Source of the DNA: Apostichopus japonicus
Taxonomy: Eukaryota > Echinodermata > Holothuroidea > Aspidochirotida > Stichopodidae
Reading direction: 5' to 3'
Assembly: GCF_037975245.1 (NCBI RefSeq)
Contig: NC_092562.1
Span: forward strand, 8,101,001 to 8,165,000
DNA: 64,000 nucleotides
How positions within the stretch are numbered: the first letter of the stretch is position 1; every line of letters begins with the position of its first letter. The notes below the pieces were generated by a model that ran no database searches, was not told the DNA's origin, and saw only the letters and a list, made by a program, of their open reading frames with translations. Shown in pieces: positions 12,901 through 27,900 of the stretch. Made by a program: the position numbers and the translations under genes.

Positions 12901-15900
12901 TTGCATGAGAAGAGCACTGGTTGTAATATTGAGGCTTTCACATGTGAAACCTTTCAACTGAAGATTAAAAACCCCAACTCAATAGCTCCCTATACATTGA
13001 TTGGTTACTTAAATAATGTGCTGTGCATTTTCTCGTCTCTGTTCTGTACAGTGTTCACATCAGCATCCTCAGCATTGCCAGACGTTGACTTTGTGGACAT
13101 TCCAAGGAACCCTCGTCAATATGTCACTATTAGTGCTGGACAGACCTGCACTCCTGTGAATGTCTCCATTTTATCTGATTTGTTCCAAGAAAGGATGAGT
13201 AAAGGTTTCAATTTGGTCTTGACTGATCCACAAACATTATCATCAATGGTCCATATTGTGCTTTTTCATAGCTCCACCACCATTACTATAATAGATGATG
13301 ATCCTGGTAAGTATAAAGTAATAAATCATTCCTTAATACAAGCAAACCAAGCAATGGTCATCTTTTGTGATAATGTAGCTTGAAAATACTATGCATGCCA
13401 TAGATTATGAACAAATAAATTCTCACCACAGCATTAAAAACAAGTTACTGGTCTAGCTATCAATGGTTTGTCTATACTGCTGGTAGGAGATCTATCACTT
13501 AAGCAAGCCGTGCTATGTTAATATAACTGTGAGTACCATGTTTAATACCTGTGATAAGATGTTGTGCTAGGCTGCTAGCGTTACTTAAATGGAAGATCAT
13601 GAGAGCTGCTGACATACTTCATGAAACTAAAAAAAAGTTAACTTGTTGAGATGTCATAATGAGATAATAAATGTGCTTGCATGTGATATATGTTTGATAG
13701 AAAATATATATATTCATGTTGGAAGTGAGGGTCCAGAGTTTATGTGTTCCTTGTATCGAATATATGTTGAAGTACCCGGTACCTAGGATTATAATTAGTA
13801 GATGCTAATTAGGTTCAACATTATGGACTTGCAGCTGCATGTTAGATTGACTTGTAATCTAACAGTATTTAAATTCATACGCCCATAAATGAACATAGTC
13901 AAAGGTACTGGAAAGGTAATCTGTTCCAAATAACTGTTAAAGGTATTGAATTTGAACGATTACACTCCACAATTTCCGTTTTTTTGCTGCCATCTTAATT
14001 TGTTGTCTCTCCTACAGAGCAAAAAGAGGAAATACTGTAAAGCTAGAATAGCCTACTTATGTATTATTAACACAAAATCAACTAATCGACAAGTAAGATG
14101 CAAAATGATATGTGCAAGGATGGGAATAAGTGTACTTAAAGTATAAAGCAAAAATATCCCTATTTACATGCATGGTTCCCACACGGTCAGGAAATAAGGA
14201 AAAGTCACAGAATTTGAAGGTGCCAATTTCGGTATTAAGGTGACCAGATTATTCCTGGGGACAGTCCAGAGAATTCATGTAACATGCCCAATAAACAGTG
14301 TCACCGGAAATAACCTCTGATTTTTGTAACGTCACAGGAATATCCCCAATTTGTAAAAAAAGCCCATATCATATCAAATCATATCAATTTTACATGTTTG
14401 GCATCCTGTTCGTCGAACAGGCAGTTTAAACCTTACTTGTGATTTTTTACATCTACTAACTTAAACTTCATTCATGGCTCACATATAAATGTTACCTAGA
14501 CATTGAATAAGTTAATATACTGTAATTCACATGACAAGCATATTGTTGTACCTAGAAATGAATAAGTCTTCCAGTTACCTTCACATTTTCGGCATTGGAT
14601 TTTTACTTTGGACTTATAACATAAACATACTTGACCATAAAGTGTTGCAAAACTTCTTTGTAGGCAAGTTTTAATTGGACATTTGACAGACTTTTTTCTT
14701 ACTTCACAGAAAGTTTCATATTAACTAGTCATACATAGTAATACTATACTCCAATTTAACATCAAAGAAATATTATGCCACAGAATGGAAACTTCTTCTA
14801 TAAATTAATATTTAGTAATACATGTTATACTGTGAAATATTTCCACATGCTAATTTGTAGCTTGAAAGAACATATCATTTGAGGCCATAAAAGACTTAAT
14901 GTTTTATCCATTTAATTTTGATTGCAGCTGAAAAACCTGACTTAATTGTTTGTGTGCAATTAGAAACTATATAGTGCAGACACTTTAATTGGTTAACCTC
15001 ACCTTTTTAAACGGTCACTTTTCAAGAATTCAATTTTGTGATATAGCATACAATCTACACACTGTCAGATACCTGTGCTTTCTTCTAATGGTCTGTATTA
15101 AAATATGACTTTTGCCTCTAGTTATCCTTTACATGTCATGTCACAGAATAAAAGAGAGGTCTATAAATTAATACCAGATAGATAAGTGTAACTGACATTG
15201 AAGTATCCATGACAATGCAGTCAGTGAGGATTCTTATCATATGGGAGAACAAAGGGTCCAAATGGAACATTGTATCATGCAGTTGCAGGAGTGGAATACA
15301 GTGATGTAAGTTTGAGAATACTCTGTTGATGTAAAGAACTTATTATCCTGTTAACATTACTTGATTCATTAGAAGAAAGCAGTCTGAGGAGGGAGAAAAC
15401 ATTGTCTATATAAACTGCTTTGAGCATGTAAACAAATCAAAATGTCAAAGGAAGTAAATGTGGAATTGACAAAATATCTTTCTTGTAGATATTTGTTGAT
15501 GTGCATCATCATTCTGGTTTATAACAAAGATCTATATAAAATATACTGTGCATTCTAATGCATGTTGATATTTGTTGTAATTTAATCCATATGATGTATT
15601 TTTCTCCCAACAGGTTGTCTCATGGAGCCCTGTCAGAATGGAGGTACCTGTAATGATGATGATTTATGTTCTTGCCAACCAGGATTTGTCGGTCCCTCGT
15701 GTCAGAGTAGTTAGTATCATTAAACCCATTATAAGTATTCAGTATCACTTAAAGAAGATTTGCAAGATTAACTTTAGTATTACTATGATATGTTAAGGTC
15801 CAAATTTTATGCCTAAAAATGGAAATACTGCTCTAGAGGCAAACAGTACAAAAATTAATAATCCTGTCCGAACAGTGTACAGCTGGTCCACCAATTTGGA

Positions 15901-18900
15901 ATCAATGATACGTTGCATACAGATCTTTCTCCTGTTACATTTTTATCCAACATGATAAAAGGTAGAATGCTTCATGTATCACTCTGAAATTAATTTGTAC
16001 GTCCAAACTTAGGAAGCAAGTTCCAACCAGCAATTTCTTCAAATGTTTGGTAACTTATTTTGGTTTTAATGTAAATCGTAACCATGTTTAATTATATGCT
16101 GTATGCATGTATGTATGTGTGCTAGGAATATGTGCAATGCCTTGCTGGAGAAATGTTATCTCAAAGGGAATTATGGATGGATATCAAAGTTGATTGTGAA
16201 TGCCTAATGTATAGAGCAAGTAATCATTTCAAAGTATCAATCAAATTGAGTGTTTTTAACAAATGTTTACCCTATCAAATCTAAGCTCATGTTTGATACA
16301 AAGTACAGCAAACCATTGACTGAGATATTGCAATGCAGTTAGAAGTATAACCAATAGTAAGAAAACATCTTCTTTTAGCAGATTTATCAATCTTATGCAA
16401 CTTTAGGAGAATATATGTGAAATCAAAGCTCACAACAATTTGAAAGATACATCTGCTATAGTTTATGGTTCCAATATCACACAAATATTTTCAAGAACCA
16501 TGTTATTTGTGGAACAACAAATTTCTGTTTTACATGCCAAGTCCCTTTGATATTTACTTACTACAAAGTTGTTACATATGCATATTTCATGATTGCCATA
16601 TTTATTCTATTAACATTGTGTGAAGCTCATTTTGTATTGAGTTCTGATTTGAGTCTCATATAAATGAGGAGATCTCCGTAAACTTGATAGTAAGGTTGCA
16701 GTAAAAATTGTTTATTATCATTGGTGCTAAGCAAGTAGAAAAGTATTTGACAAATATGAATACCCCCACCCCCCTTACACTCAAAGAAAAGGTTCTGAAA
16801 TTAAACGTGTACTTACTATAACTTGCTCCTGTATGCGTATACAGGTTAGGTGTGATGAAGTTTGGCCACATTAAGATGTAAATTCATATTTTTTCATACA
16901 TGTTTGTTAATGCTCTCATCTTGCAGCAATGGCAGTATATTTCAGTTCATTAGTGCGGTCAGTTACAGAGGGGAACATTGGTGATGATATAAGTGTCCAG
17001 ATACATGTTTGCAGAGAACCATTCACCTTGACAACGAATGTTACAGGTTAGATTTCAATATTAACATTGCAAATTGCATTAACTTCAAAAAAGTTCAAAT
17101 TGATGAACTCATATTTGATATTTGGATCCACCTTAGTGGATACAAGAACAATTTTATTTACATAGAGGTCAAAGGTCAGTGGAGATCACCAGAGGCCAAA
17201 GTCTGACAACATTGTCAACTCTATAACTTAAATAGTACATGGCGGTTCAACTTCATAGTTACTTGTTAACTTTGTACAAGAAGCACATTTTTTTCTGTTG
17301 AGGACAACGGTTTTGAGATCAAACTCAATAACTTAAAAAGCAAATCATATTGTGAATCCAACTAAGTATATTAACCCTATTGATTTCTACATAGGTCAAC
17401 AGAGGTAACAAGAGGCCAAAGTCTGAACACCTGGTTAACAATATAGCCGACATGTGTTTGGTAGTTACTTGTTACTTAGATCAATAATTAATTTGCACAA
17501 AAAACCAATGTTTTCTATGGAGGTTTAATGGTGTGTAAAATTAAGTTGGCCTGACGTTTCGATCCTAGCAGGATCTTCTTCAAAGGCTAAATGACAATTA
17601 ACAGTAACAGAAACAGAAGGGAAAAAAACATGCACAGAATACAGACAGGTTAATGAGCATGGTGAACACAAAGGGATAGATGTATGGAGACTACTAGACA
17701 AGGGATGGAGAGAAGAAAGAAAGAAAGAAACAGGGGGAGAGGAGAGGTAAGAGATAAACAGTGGAGGGACAAAGAGAGGATTAAGGGAAGAGGGGTAGGG
17801 AATAAACTGGAGAAGGACAAAGACAGAAAGGTGTGGAGAAAAATGGGTGGAAGAGAGCTATGAGAAGAGGAGTGATGGGGGGGGGGGAACAAGGGGAGAA
17901 GGAGGGGGGACAGAAGAAAAGTTAGTCATGTCCTTCCTGAATGTTGAGCCAATGAGGTTGAATGGTGCGAAGGCGTTTTATCTACAGCCTCTCTCTGCTG
18001 ATTCGTACTAGGTCAGAACGGCTACCTAAGGATGCAATCCCCTGTAGGGACATGTCGTTAATGGTATGGTTGGGATCCAGGTTAAAGTGTTCTCCAACTG
18101 GGGTCTTAGTCTTCATGGTATTGACTGTGGATCTGTGGCCATAGAATCGCTTCTTTAGGGTGGTTTTGGTTTCGCCAACATACTGGATATCCGCAAACTC
18201 TACAAGAGATCAAATATATGACATTAGTGGTTTTGGAAGTGATGCGACCCTTAGTCTTGTGTGTGATGTTTAATCGTAACAGAGGTCAACATCTGAAACC
18301 CTTGTAGAATCAATAACTTCAGAGGCAAACCTTGGATTAAATTCAGAGAGCACAAGAATGCTGATTCTTTTTATTAGAGGTCAAAGTTCAATAGATGAAG
18401 TTCATATAGTACTTAGCAAATCACCCTTTATAAGTTCACATATTTTATGGAGATGAACGGTTACTTTAGGTCACCAGAGATCAAAACTCTGAACAGTAAA
18501 TGGTATAATATAGAAACAAAGCTTGGATGAAATTCATTCATTGTGTGTAAATTCACTTAGTGAGTAACAGAATGCTATATTGTTATTTGCGGAAGTCAAA
18601 GTTCATTTTACGTCAAAACCGAACGTGTACATTATTACAATGAAGTGTTCACATAAAAGTTGGCAAGGAGTCACTAAGCCTGTTGGTTTTCCTGGCTTTC
18701 CTGTTTTTATTCCTTGTTTAAGGCAGAATGAATCCATATGGTGATGATTTACTAACTAAATATGTGGATGACCATTAGTGTGTGCCAAAGTGTGAAATCG
18801 AGCTTATAAACTGGATAACTCCAAACTTGAAGTACATGGATCCACCATTAGTGCATACAACATCCATATTATTTTTTTGGTGGAGGTCAAAGTTCATTTG

Positions 18901-21900
18901 ACGTCAACAGAGGGCAAGTCTTAACGGTGACAGCCCGATATTCATAAGGTTCTATATTCATAAGGTGCATTGTTAATAATGGTCATCATCCATAAGGTTC
19001 ATTGTTCATAAGGTTCGTTATTCATAGTGGAAAAAAAGGTTTGTTGTTCATAATTGGTAAAAGGAGTCGATATTCATAATGGTGAAAAAGGTTCGTTGTT
19101 CATAATTGGTAAAAGGGTTCGATATTCATAATGGTTAAAAAGGCTCGTTATTCGTAATAGGACGAAGGCTTTGATATTCATAATAGAGCAGAGGGTTCGT
19201 AATCCATTATAGACAAAAAGGTTTGTTATTCATAATAGGAGGAAAGGTTGGATATTCATAATGGAACAAAGGGTCTGTTATTCATAACAGGCCTAGCCAA
19301 AAAAGTTCGGTATCATTCACAATGAGGAATGGGACCCCCTTTAGGAAACGTACAAGTTTATGCTTTTTCCGTACAAGTCGGTAGGAAATTGTAAAAATTT
19401 GCATACGAAGCGTACAAAAAGGCATTTGCATATTTTTGCATAATAGCATGCACATTAATCAGGCCGATTTTGCAATCGAGCCAAACAAAATAGTGTCGAA
19501 AAAACACAGAAAAGAAGATATATGTTGTAGAACTCGACGGGACAAATCGAACGGTGCAAAACTCATCCAAATTGGACATCGAGAAGGTCAAAATGGTTAG
19601 TGTCATGTGCGGTCCACTGTGTGGTTAAGGAGCGCACAAGTTTGTTTATTTTTTGGCCCTTTAAAAGACGGGCCCTGGTTGGGGCATCGGGGTTGGTGTT
19701 TATGTGGGGTCGGATCCTACCCTAGACCACCCCACCAACAATCCCCTCCCTCTACTTCCTTCTAAGAAAAGACTATAGTGACCCTTAAGAGAAACTGATC
19801 ATATTTCATTTGTGGTGGGCTGAGGAATATGACTTTTCCTGAGTTCCCGAATTTGTTGCCATTGAGAAAAGCTATTTCGTCACCAGGTCACGTGGTAAAA
19901 ATGACCGAAAAATACCAAATTGTAAAAAGTTGCAAATTTTGCTGCAAATAGACATAGTACACGCCCCATTATGCATAACGTTTGTTTTTGCGCATTGACG
20001 GCAATGAGTAAGGTGCATTCCCTTTTTATAGGCCTACAGCTTGTCACTTCTGATGAGTTAATGCATTACTGTAGGCTGCTTTGATTAATTCTGACTAGCC
20101 CGCACAACCCTGCTAGCTCAACATCTTTGACCCTCAACTCAGATAAATAACATGAATTGAATGTTGGCATATTGGAATTTAGTCCCACTTTATCAACAAT
20201 TTGACCCTCCCAATGCTCAGACCACCTATGCCCATTTACAGTCTAGGTGTAATCCCTATTCTGCTGTTTGTTGCGGGTGATAACTATTAAGACGATAACA
20301 TAACCAACCTTTCACTTAGTACAGATATAGGCATGGAATATATGCCACGGACTAAGCAAACACTTTGGAACCCATATTTTCATGCACCTAATAGTGCGAC
20401 CTTATTAACTGCAAGTTCAGGCGTTCAACATCTGGACGCCAAAATGTAACAGGTATGCGTCTTGTTGTTCGAATCATATTTTGAACGCAAGTGTTAAGAT
20501 TCTGAACACTTTTCTCCATTTTTTGAACGCCTGGACGCTTATTCGAACACTAAGTTATTGCTTCATTTTGGAACGCCTGGAGGCTTATTTGAACACCTTA
20601 CCCAATTTCAACGCCTTCAACTTCTGACGCCTAAAGTGTTCAATTTCTGAACGCCTAATGTTCTATTCCGAACATCCAGTGTTTTATTCTCAGAAATAGA
20701 ACATTAGACGTTCGGAAATAATACACCAACGTTCAGAAGTTGAGCACTAGCGTTCAGGAGTTGAACACAGTGGCGTCGCCAAGAGGGGGCCAGGGAGGCA
20801 TGTGCCCCTTGAAAACCTTGTTCCCCGTGTGCCCCCCCCCCCAACTGAGATTGGGGCTTTCCCCCAAAAAGTTATGAGAATTACAGGAAGGAGAGAGGAC
20901 TGGCCCAAAGGAATATGTCGATAATGCAGGTTTTGCTGCAGGGGGGTAGGGTGAAGCATGGTCTTGAAAGTGTGTGGCTCATATTCTCTGCAGAATTATG
21001 CTAAGATGCCAAGTTGAAACATTAAAATCACTTACAACCATCACATGTGTAATGGGTATGTCAAATTATACAAATATATGGCTAATGCCAGCCCCAGGTA
21101 ATTAAGGTCATGGGCATAGGTGAAAATAAGCAGGCATCCATTACTTCCCAACTGGCATCCAGATGTTTCATAAACAAATAGGCTCTGCACCTATCTTTCC
21201 AACTTAGTAGCACCCAGCTAATTCCTGATATATATATAGTATTGTACAGATATGATTCCCCTACAAAAAGCTCTATGCAAATGATATAGGCACATGCATG
21301 TGTGTGTGATGTGCGTGTAAAATTCATGTTAGAAAGGGAAAAAAGAGAAAAGAATTTAGTGTCTGGAAGAAAATTCTATTTGAAAAATACTGTTCTTTTA
21401 ATCCAGTATTATTTAATTTGAGTCCCATTGTTATTTAAAGTAAACAGTTTCCCTATTCTATATTGGCATTCAGTTGTATGGATATCCACCTTTTCCCCAT
21501 CCGTTCAGCAATGAGACTCAGATTCTTTTTCATAACACAATGTGTTCAAAGCGTCAGATAACAATTTACGAGCTTAGTTTTTATCGCATACAAAGGAGAT
21601 CTGTGCAAAAGTTGTATGGAATACTACAGCTGATTGACATATAGTCAGAAGGATCTCAAGAACTTAGTGTGGAATAAATTACTATTGTTTGAATGCACGT
21701 TTTATTTGGCAATGTAAGTCCCATGGCAGAGAGGAGAAAAATAATAGTGACATCAGAATCAACAAGTCAGTATTAGAGATGTTTAGCTTCCCATGCATGC
21801 AAATTTCAAACAATAACTCAGTCCAAACTTGTAACATTTGTGATGAAAACAATAGTTCAAATGATACAATGCAATCATAGCGGCTTCCTATCATGAGCAA

Positions 21901-24900
21901 GTGCTTTGTTTGAAATATCTGTAATAGGAACGTTATTAGTGCTGTATGAAGAATCACACAACTTGCAGCTGCAAACTATTTGATATTTGTTCAAGTAATC
22001 ATTATAAGGATTAACTGGAAGAAGTTTTGGAATGAAAAGCATAAACATAGTTAAATAACAATGACGTGTTCTGATATGCTGCATCTGGGATGCAGAACCC
22101 TGCCGTTATGTTATAGCTGTTAATTTGTACTTGAGGTGCATATCTTATCTTATTGTGTATACAGGTCTACATATCATGTTGAAAGGAAGGTGTGTTTGGT
22201 TCCTTGCTGGAAGCAGATAAAATGTTATACAACGCGAACTGCTTGCTAATTGTTACCCCACCCTAGTACCATAACTCATACAATGAATTTAAAAATAAAT
22301 TCTGCATGCGATTTGAGAATTGAGCACATTTTCTGTGAAAATCATGTAGTGGATCCAAGGGGGGGGGGGAGGGGCGGACTCACCCATCACATCTTGAGAT
22401 TGTTCCCATCTGCATGAAAACGCGCGCCCCACAACCCTACGCCCACCCCTCTAATCGCTTCCCGATGAGTTACAAAACTTAATTAAAGACCTTCGCCCGT
22501 AGTACCAAGACCTTGACAAAATCCGGCAACACACCACTTCATCGATAACAAGTGATCGGGGTTGTGTATTAGTGATGTCTAGAGGTCGTGCACTGACCTA
22601 CATAGAGTCCCGATTTTGCAATTTCCCAAGATCAGGCCCCGAAAATCCCAAGAAAACCCTAAGACACTTTACTGTATGGATATCTAGCGATATCTAGCGA
22701 TATCTATAGGGATGAAAATCCCAACATAGTCCCTATAACTGAAGGCAAATAGAGAATCGAAGCCTTCAGTGTGTAATGAACTTAAAACTGTGCGTCTTTC
22801 GAAATGAAAAGAATGTGGGGCATTGCCAATAAACATATAAAAGTTATTTATTTCAATCTTATTTCAATTACTCGAATTTGTAAAGCAAACAGCAGATATC
22901 ACATCATATCAGTAAACATGAAAATGGCGTTCCAGGATGAACAGCCTCCAAACTGTCTCTGTGTGTAGTGTTCGTTTCGGAAATATCTGATATTTTTTCA
23001 TTTCCTTCAACAAAGTTTAATAGTAGCTGTTATAAGAAGTTTTAATATTTGTACACCAGTACATGGGCGCAGATCCTGGCAGGGAGAGCGGGACGCGTCC
23101 CCAACAACTTTTTCAGTGGTGGGGACATGATATACTGTGTCCCCACCAATTTGTCTTGACCAAACGTTGCATTTCAAATTCCCCTGTATTGAACTTTGGC
23201 GCAGTTTGATCCAGCATTGTGCAAATGACATGCTATAAAAGACGAGAATTATTACTATTGACACTGTTAGGCGTGACTTCTCCGCTGAAGTATGAACACA
23301 TTCAATCATGTGAAACATAATCTATACACGAGACTGGTAAATTGTGGTCAGCAAAACGGACTGAGTGCAAACAATACAATTGTTAACAACTCACACTGTG
23401 ACACACATTTCCCCAAACTAAATTTCTATGCCAACCGATGGTGGCGCTCTTCCCCGGGTAAGAAAATCCTGGATATGCCCCTGATCATCGCAGTTTGGGT
23501 TAGCACTAATTTCCCGCCATTGTAAGAAATGCATTATAAACGCTGCTTAGGAATTACAGTACCACATAATCTTACAGCTGATCATCAGGGGATGTACAAA
23601 AATACTATACTACTAATATAAAATTTCTTCAAATAGTTATGCGTAGGCCTATCAGGTGAGATGTATGCATTTTGAACCAGCATGAATTGATCGAGTAACA
23701 AAGGTCGAATGTTCTAGACCTACTGTACAAAGCCTAATTAATACAATACCTTCACTACGAATATTACTGATCTCTGTATTAGAAAATAATAACATGAAAT
23801 GTAAATAGATATACATGTTGCTTTGCTAACTACTATAAACTTATTTACATTATTCGCAAAGGTTGTGCCAGCGTAAAGCATTTAGTCTACATATCTTCGT
23901 TGATGCAATACTAGCAAAATACACTGATAGTGGAATTTCTTGTTGGCAGCTTGCCAAGAAAAGTTTTTACATCTATGTCAAGTAAAATGGTACAGTATTA
24001 CAACCATTTTGTGTCAGAGGTTAAATATTTCTTTTGAGTAAAGTGTGCAAACAGCTTTTTTCCAGAGTTGTTGGAACAATTTTACGCACACAAAGTCAGA
24101 ATATCTGCTAGAATAATATCATTGTTTTTAAGGTTTTCCATTTTTTTGCTTTCAGTTTGGAAACTATGAAAGATTTATTTACTTGAAGGATTTTTTTTAA
24201 GTAACCCCTGCAACAAGTCGTACCACCCAAAATATTGTTTTTTAGAGACGAACAATGACTTCCCCAAATTTGTGGGGCCCAATGTTTCGGACCAATCAGG
24301 GCCCATATTTTCTTTACATTACTGATTGTAACTAAACTTGGTATACAGTTGCTAGTTAATAGCTGGGCCCCAAACATTTCCAGACATGTTTTGGGACCGG
24401 GTGGTCCCAAATTTTAGTTTACCTATTATGCATTTTAGGACACATTCTTTAGGCCCAATATTTTTGGGACCATTTAGGGTTCAATTTAATGGGGCAAATA
24501 CATATTTGAGCCACTTATTTTTGGAACTATTTATGTGCAAAATTCTATTGGACCCAATTTCTTTGAGAAGGACCAAAACTTTAATATTGCATTAACTCCA
24601 CAACCTTAAATCAGATTATATACAAACTTGGAATACAGTTATTGGTTAATAGCTAGTACATGTGGGCATACATATTATGATCATGGGTGATGACATACAA
24701 CATAAGCAAGGAACCATAGCGCCTGTTGGGCTCTTGCTCTTTATTTTATCTTGTTCATTTATTTCTAGCAGGCTCTGTGATGCATGCAAGCTGCTTGCAT
24801 TGACTTTTTCCAGTGCAATAACTTGAAGCTTGTTTCCTCATAAATATTAACAGTTTAAATCTTCCCAAGAACCACATGAAAGTCTTGTGAAAAATACTAT

Positions 24901-27900
24901 GGCAGTGGCTTGTCATCTTCAATACTGCAAACAAGCTCTCTCTTAATATTGATAAATCAAATTATGGATTCTTTAATACACATCGAAAACATAAGTAGGA
25001 TGGTCAGATTAACATTGAGCCGTAATTGCATTGCTAGGGTTGATACTGTGAAAACAATGATTCAAACCTAAACTGGCGTGATCATATCCCAAACTCGCTA
25101 AAATAATAGCTCGAAATGTTGTCATTTCTAAGCTAAAGAATTTTCTACCACAGGGTGTTCTAAGAATAGTGTGTCAAAGTTTGGTTGTCCCTCACTTTCA
25201 TATGTTATTATGTCATGTGCTATAATCTGAAAAATCTAGAATCAAGAAAATCCAATTTGAACCAGTTGAACCATCTCATGATCACACTAGTGTTTTATTT
25301 CTGAATTTATATCTTTTAAAACTTCATAATATTTATAAATACTGCATGCTTCGTTTACAAATCTTTAAACAGCAATCTACCCTGCATGCATTTTTTGGTT
25401 TCGATGAATATCGTAACTTATGTATTCATGATGGTGTATGGGTGTGTGTGCGTGTGTGCGTTTGTGACGCCCAGCTTGTAAACACGATATCTCAAGAAGG
25501 GAATGTTGGACCAACTACATGTTTTATGTGTAGTTGTACCACATTGAGTACAAGAAGCCTTTTGTTTTCTGTGGAGGTCAAAGGTCATTTGGGTTCACCA
25601 GGGGTCAAAATGTGGAAACCTTGCAAACACAATATCTCAAGAAGGGAAGCTTGGACAAACCTAATATGTAGTGTGTAAATGTAACACATTAAGCACAAGA
25701 AGCTTATTGTTTTCTGTGGAGGTCAAAGGTCATATAGGGTCACTATGGGTCAGATTGTCAAAACCTTGCAAACATAATAGCTCAAGAAAGGAAGTTTGGG
25801 CAAACCTCATATTTGGTGTGTAGTAGTACCACATTGAGTACAGGAAGCCTATTGTTTTCTGTGGAGGTCATTTAGGGTCATTAGGGGTCAAATTGTCAAA
25901 ACTTTGTAATCACGATATCTCCAGAAAGGAAGCTTGGGCATGACCTCTCTTTAATGTGTAGAAGTACCACATTGAGTACAGGAAGCCTATTGTTTTCTGT
26001 GGAGGTCAAAGGTCATTTGGGGACACCAGGGGTCATTTTGTGAAAACATTGTAAACAAGTTATCTCAAACAGGGGAGCATGGGCAGACCTCGTATTTAGT
26101 GTTTAGACATACCCCATTGAGTGCAACAAGCCTTTTGTTTTTGGTGGAGGTCAAAGGTATTTTGGGGTCACCAAAGGTCTAATTTTGAAAACCTTGTGAA
26201 CACGTTATCTCAAGAGGGAAGGTCGGACCAATTCATATTTAGTGTGTAGGGGTACCACATTGAGTACAGGAAGCCTGATGTTTTTGGTGTAGGTCAAAGG
26301 TTATTTGGGGACAACAGGTCAAAACGTGACAACCTTGTAAACATGATATTGCAAGAATGGACATATCTCATATTTGGTTTGTAGATGTACCATATTAAAA
26401 TTAAGGAGCCAATTATTGCTTTTTGTGGAGGTCAAAGGTCATTCAAAGTCAGCAAATGCCAGACTTTTACTTCACTCCCCTCTTATACCTGTCTCTCCAC
26501 ACTAACAAATCTTCCTAAACATAATATCGTAAGGGAAGCTTTGACAGATCGCATAATTGGTATGAGTACAAGAAACCTTAATGTTGTGGGTAGAAGTCAA
26601 TGGTTGTTTGAGTTTACCAGGGGTCAGATTTTGAAACCATGTTTTACACAATATTTCAACAAGGACTGATGCCATATTTAGTATGTTCATGTATCTATCA
26701 CATTAAGTACAAGAAGCTTGTTGTTGAGTTCAACGGTCATTTCAGGACAGCCTGTGTCATTGTGAATTTATTGTAATTGTCACATCGCACTGCTTTTCAC
26801 TGTATTAGTAATATCAAGTATGCATTATGTCAGATTCATGCAGAAAATAGGTGAATGTTACATCATCGAAACCACTTTGCATTTTTGCATTCTGGTTTTC
26901 TCTACTAATAACGTTATTCATATCTAGGATACAAGACATGCTAATAACATTTGCTGTAGTCTGGTTCTACTTTGGAATGTTTAGCTTAAGATATCATGTC
27001 ATGAAGACTCGGAAGACAATAGCAACAAATATTAAACTGTCAGAGTCTACTTAACTACTTAAAAGAATGGCATATAAACCCTGCATTAAATGCTATTAAT
27101 ATTATATCTCTCATAACTCTGTTTGAACTCAGTTGGTATTGATGTTATGTATCTTATTAACACTTGATTTATTATACAACATTGGACAAGGTATTCAAAT
27201 TATTAAATTGATGTAGTGTAGTTGTGATCACAATTTTAAATAGGTAAATGTAAATTTATCTTTCGTTTCTTTAGTTGGGTGGGTTCTACTTTATTAAACC
27301 TTTTTTAGGATTTATAAAAGGCTTCCTTTCAAACCTAATTTATGATACACATTATGATATGTTATGTTCATTGTATATTCTACCTGTCAAGTGTGAAAAA
27401 TTTAATAAATTTGACACTAGATGTTATCTACTGGGTGGTATTCCCTGGCCTTGCTGGTACTTCTTGTGCAACTGTAAATGTTATAAAACCATAAAAATAT
27501 CATCATGTATGCCCCATGTGGGTTCAGGGAAAAGGATAGCATTTCCTAGAAAGTTTGATTTGAAAAAAAATGTTTATTTATACTATCGAAATGATATAAG
27601 TAAATCTTTGAAATTCATAAATGGATATATGTAACTAAATATTTGACTGTATGTGGGACTGTTGTATATGATCAAATTTTGAAACACGAATATAATTAAT
27701 TTCTTTACAGTTACCACCTCTCAAGACTCTGCTATGATATCTTCAGATATTGCTCACATTAGCACTCCTGTTACAATACCCAGTGGACAGCTTTGTGCAC
27801 CTGTGGATATAACCATTGTATCTGATATGATATTTGAGCCTACTGAAGTATTCCATCTGGTGATACTTCCAATTCCATCAGTATACATTAGGTTTGGGGA

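Larger units (their letters stand above)
17548..18270 (-). mobile_element. Penelope-like retroelement, 3' remnant with GIY-YIG endonuclease
   Basis: On the minus strand, NVIYLISC is followed after a one-base frameshift by [19 protein letters not shown] and TPVGEHFNL. This is the GIY-YIG endonuclease that follows the RT in Penelope-like elements. The frame has one in-frame TAG (17982-17984) and ends at 17922. Downstream come a 240-base pyrimidine-rich stretch and a hammerhead-like fold at 17548-17588. The reverse transcriptase part is missing, so this is a 5'-truncated dead copy. Confidence 0.82.

Noticed and set aside
17650-17892. Antisense Pro/Ser/Leu-rich open frame of 80 codons
   Set aside because: Product of a purine-rich tract on the other strand; no start context or domain.
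20766-20960. Third hAT element starting CAGTGGCGTCGCC
   Set aside because: The left end looks right but no matching right end or 8-bp duplication was found downstream.
27275-27634. 119-codon open frame as an extra receptor exon
   Set aside because: No domain, no suitable splice pair, and the phases of the flanking exons already fit without it.
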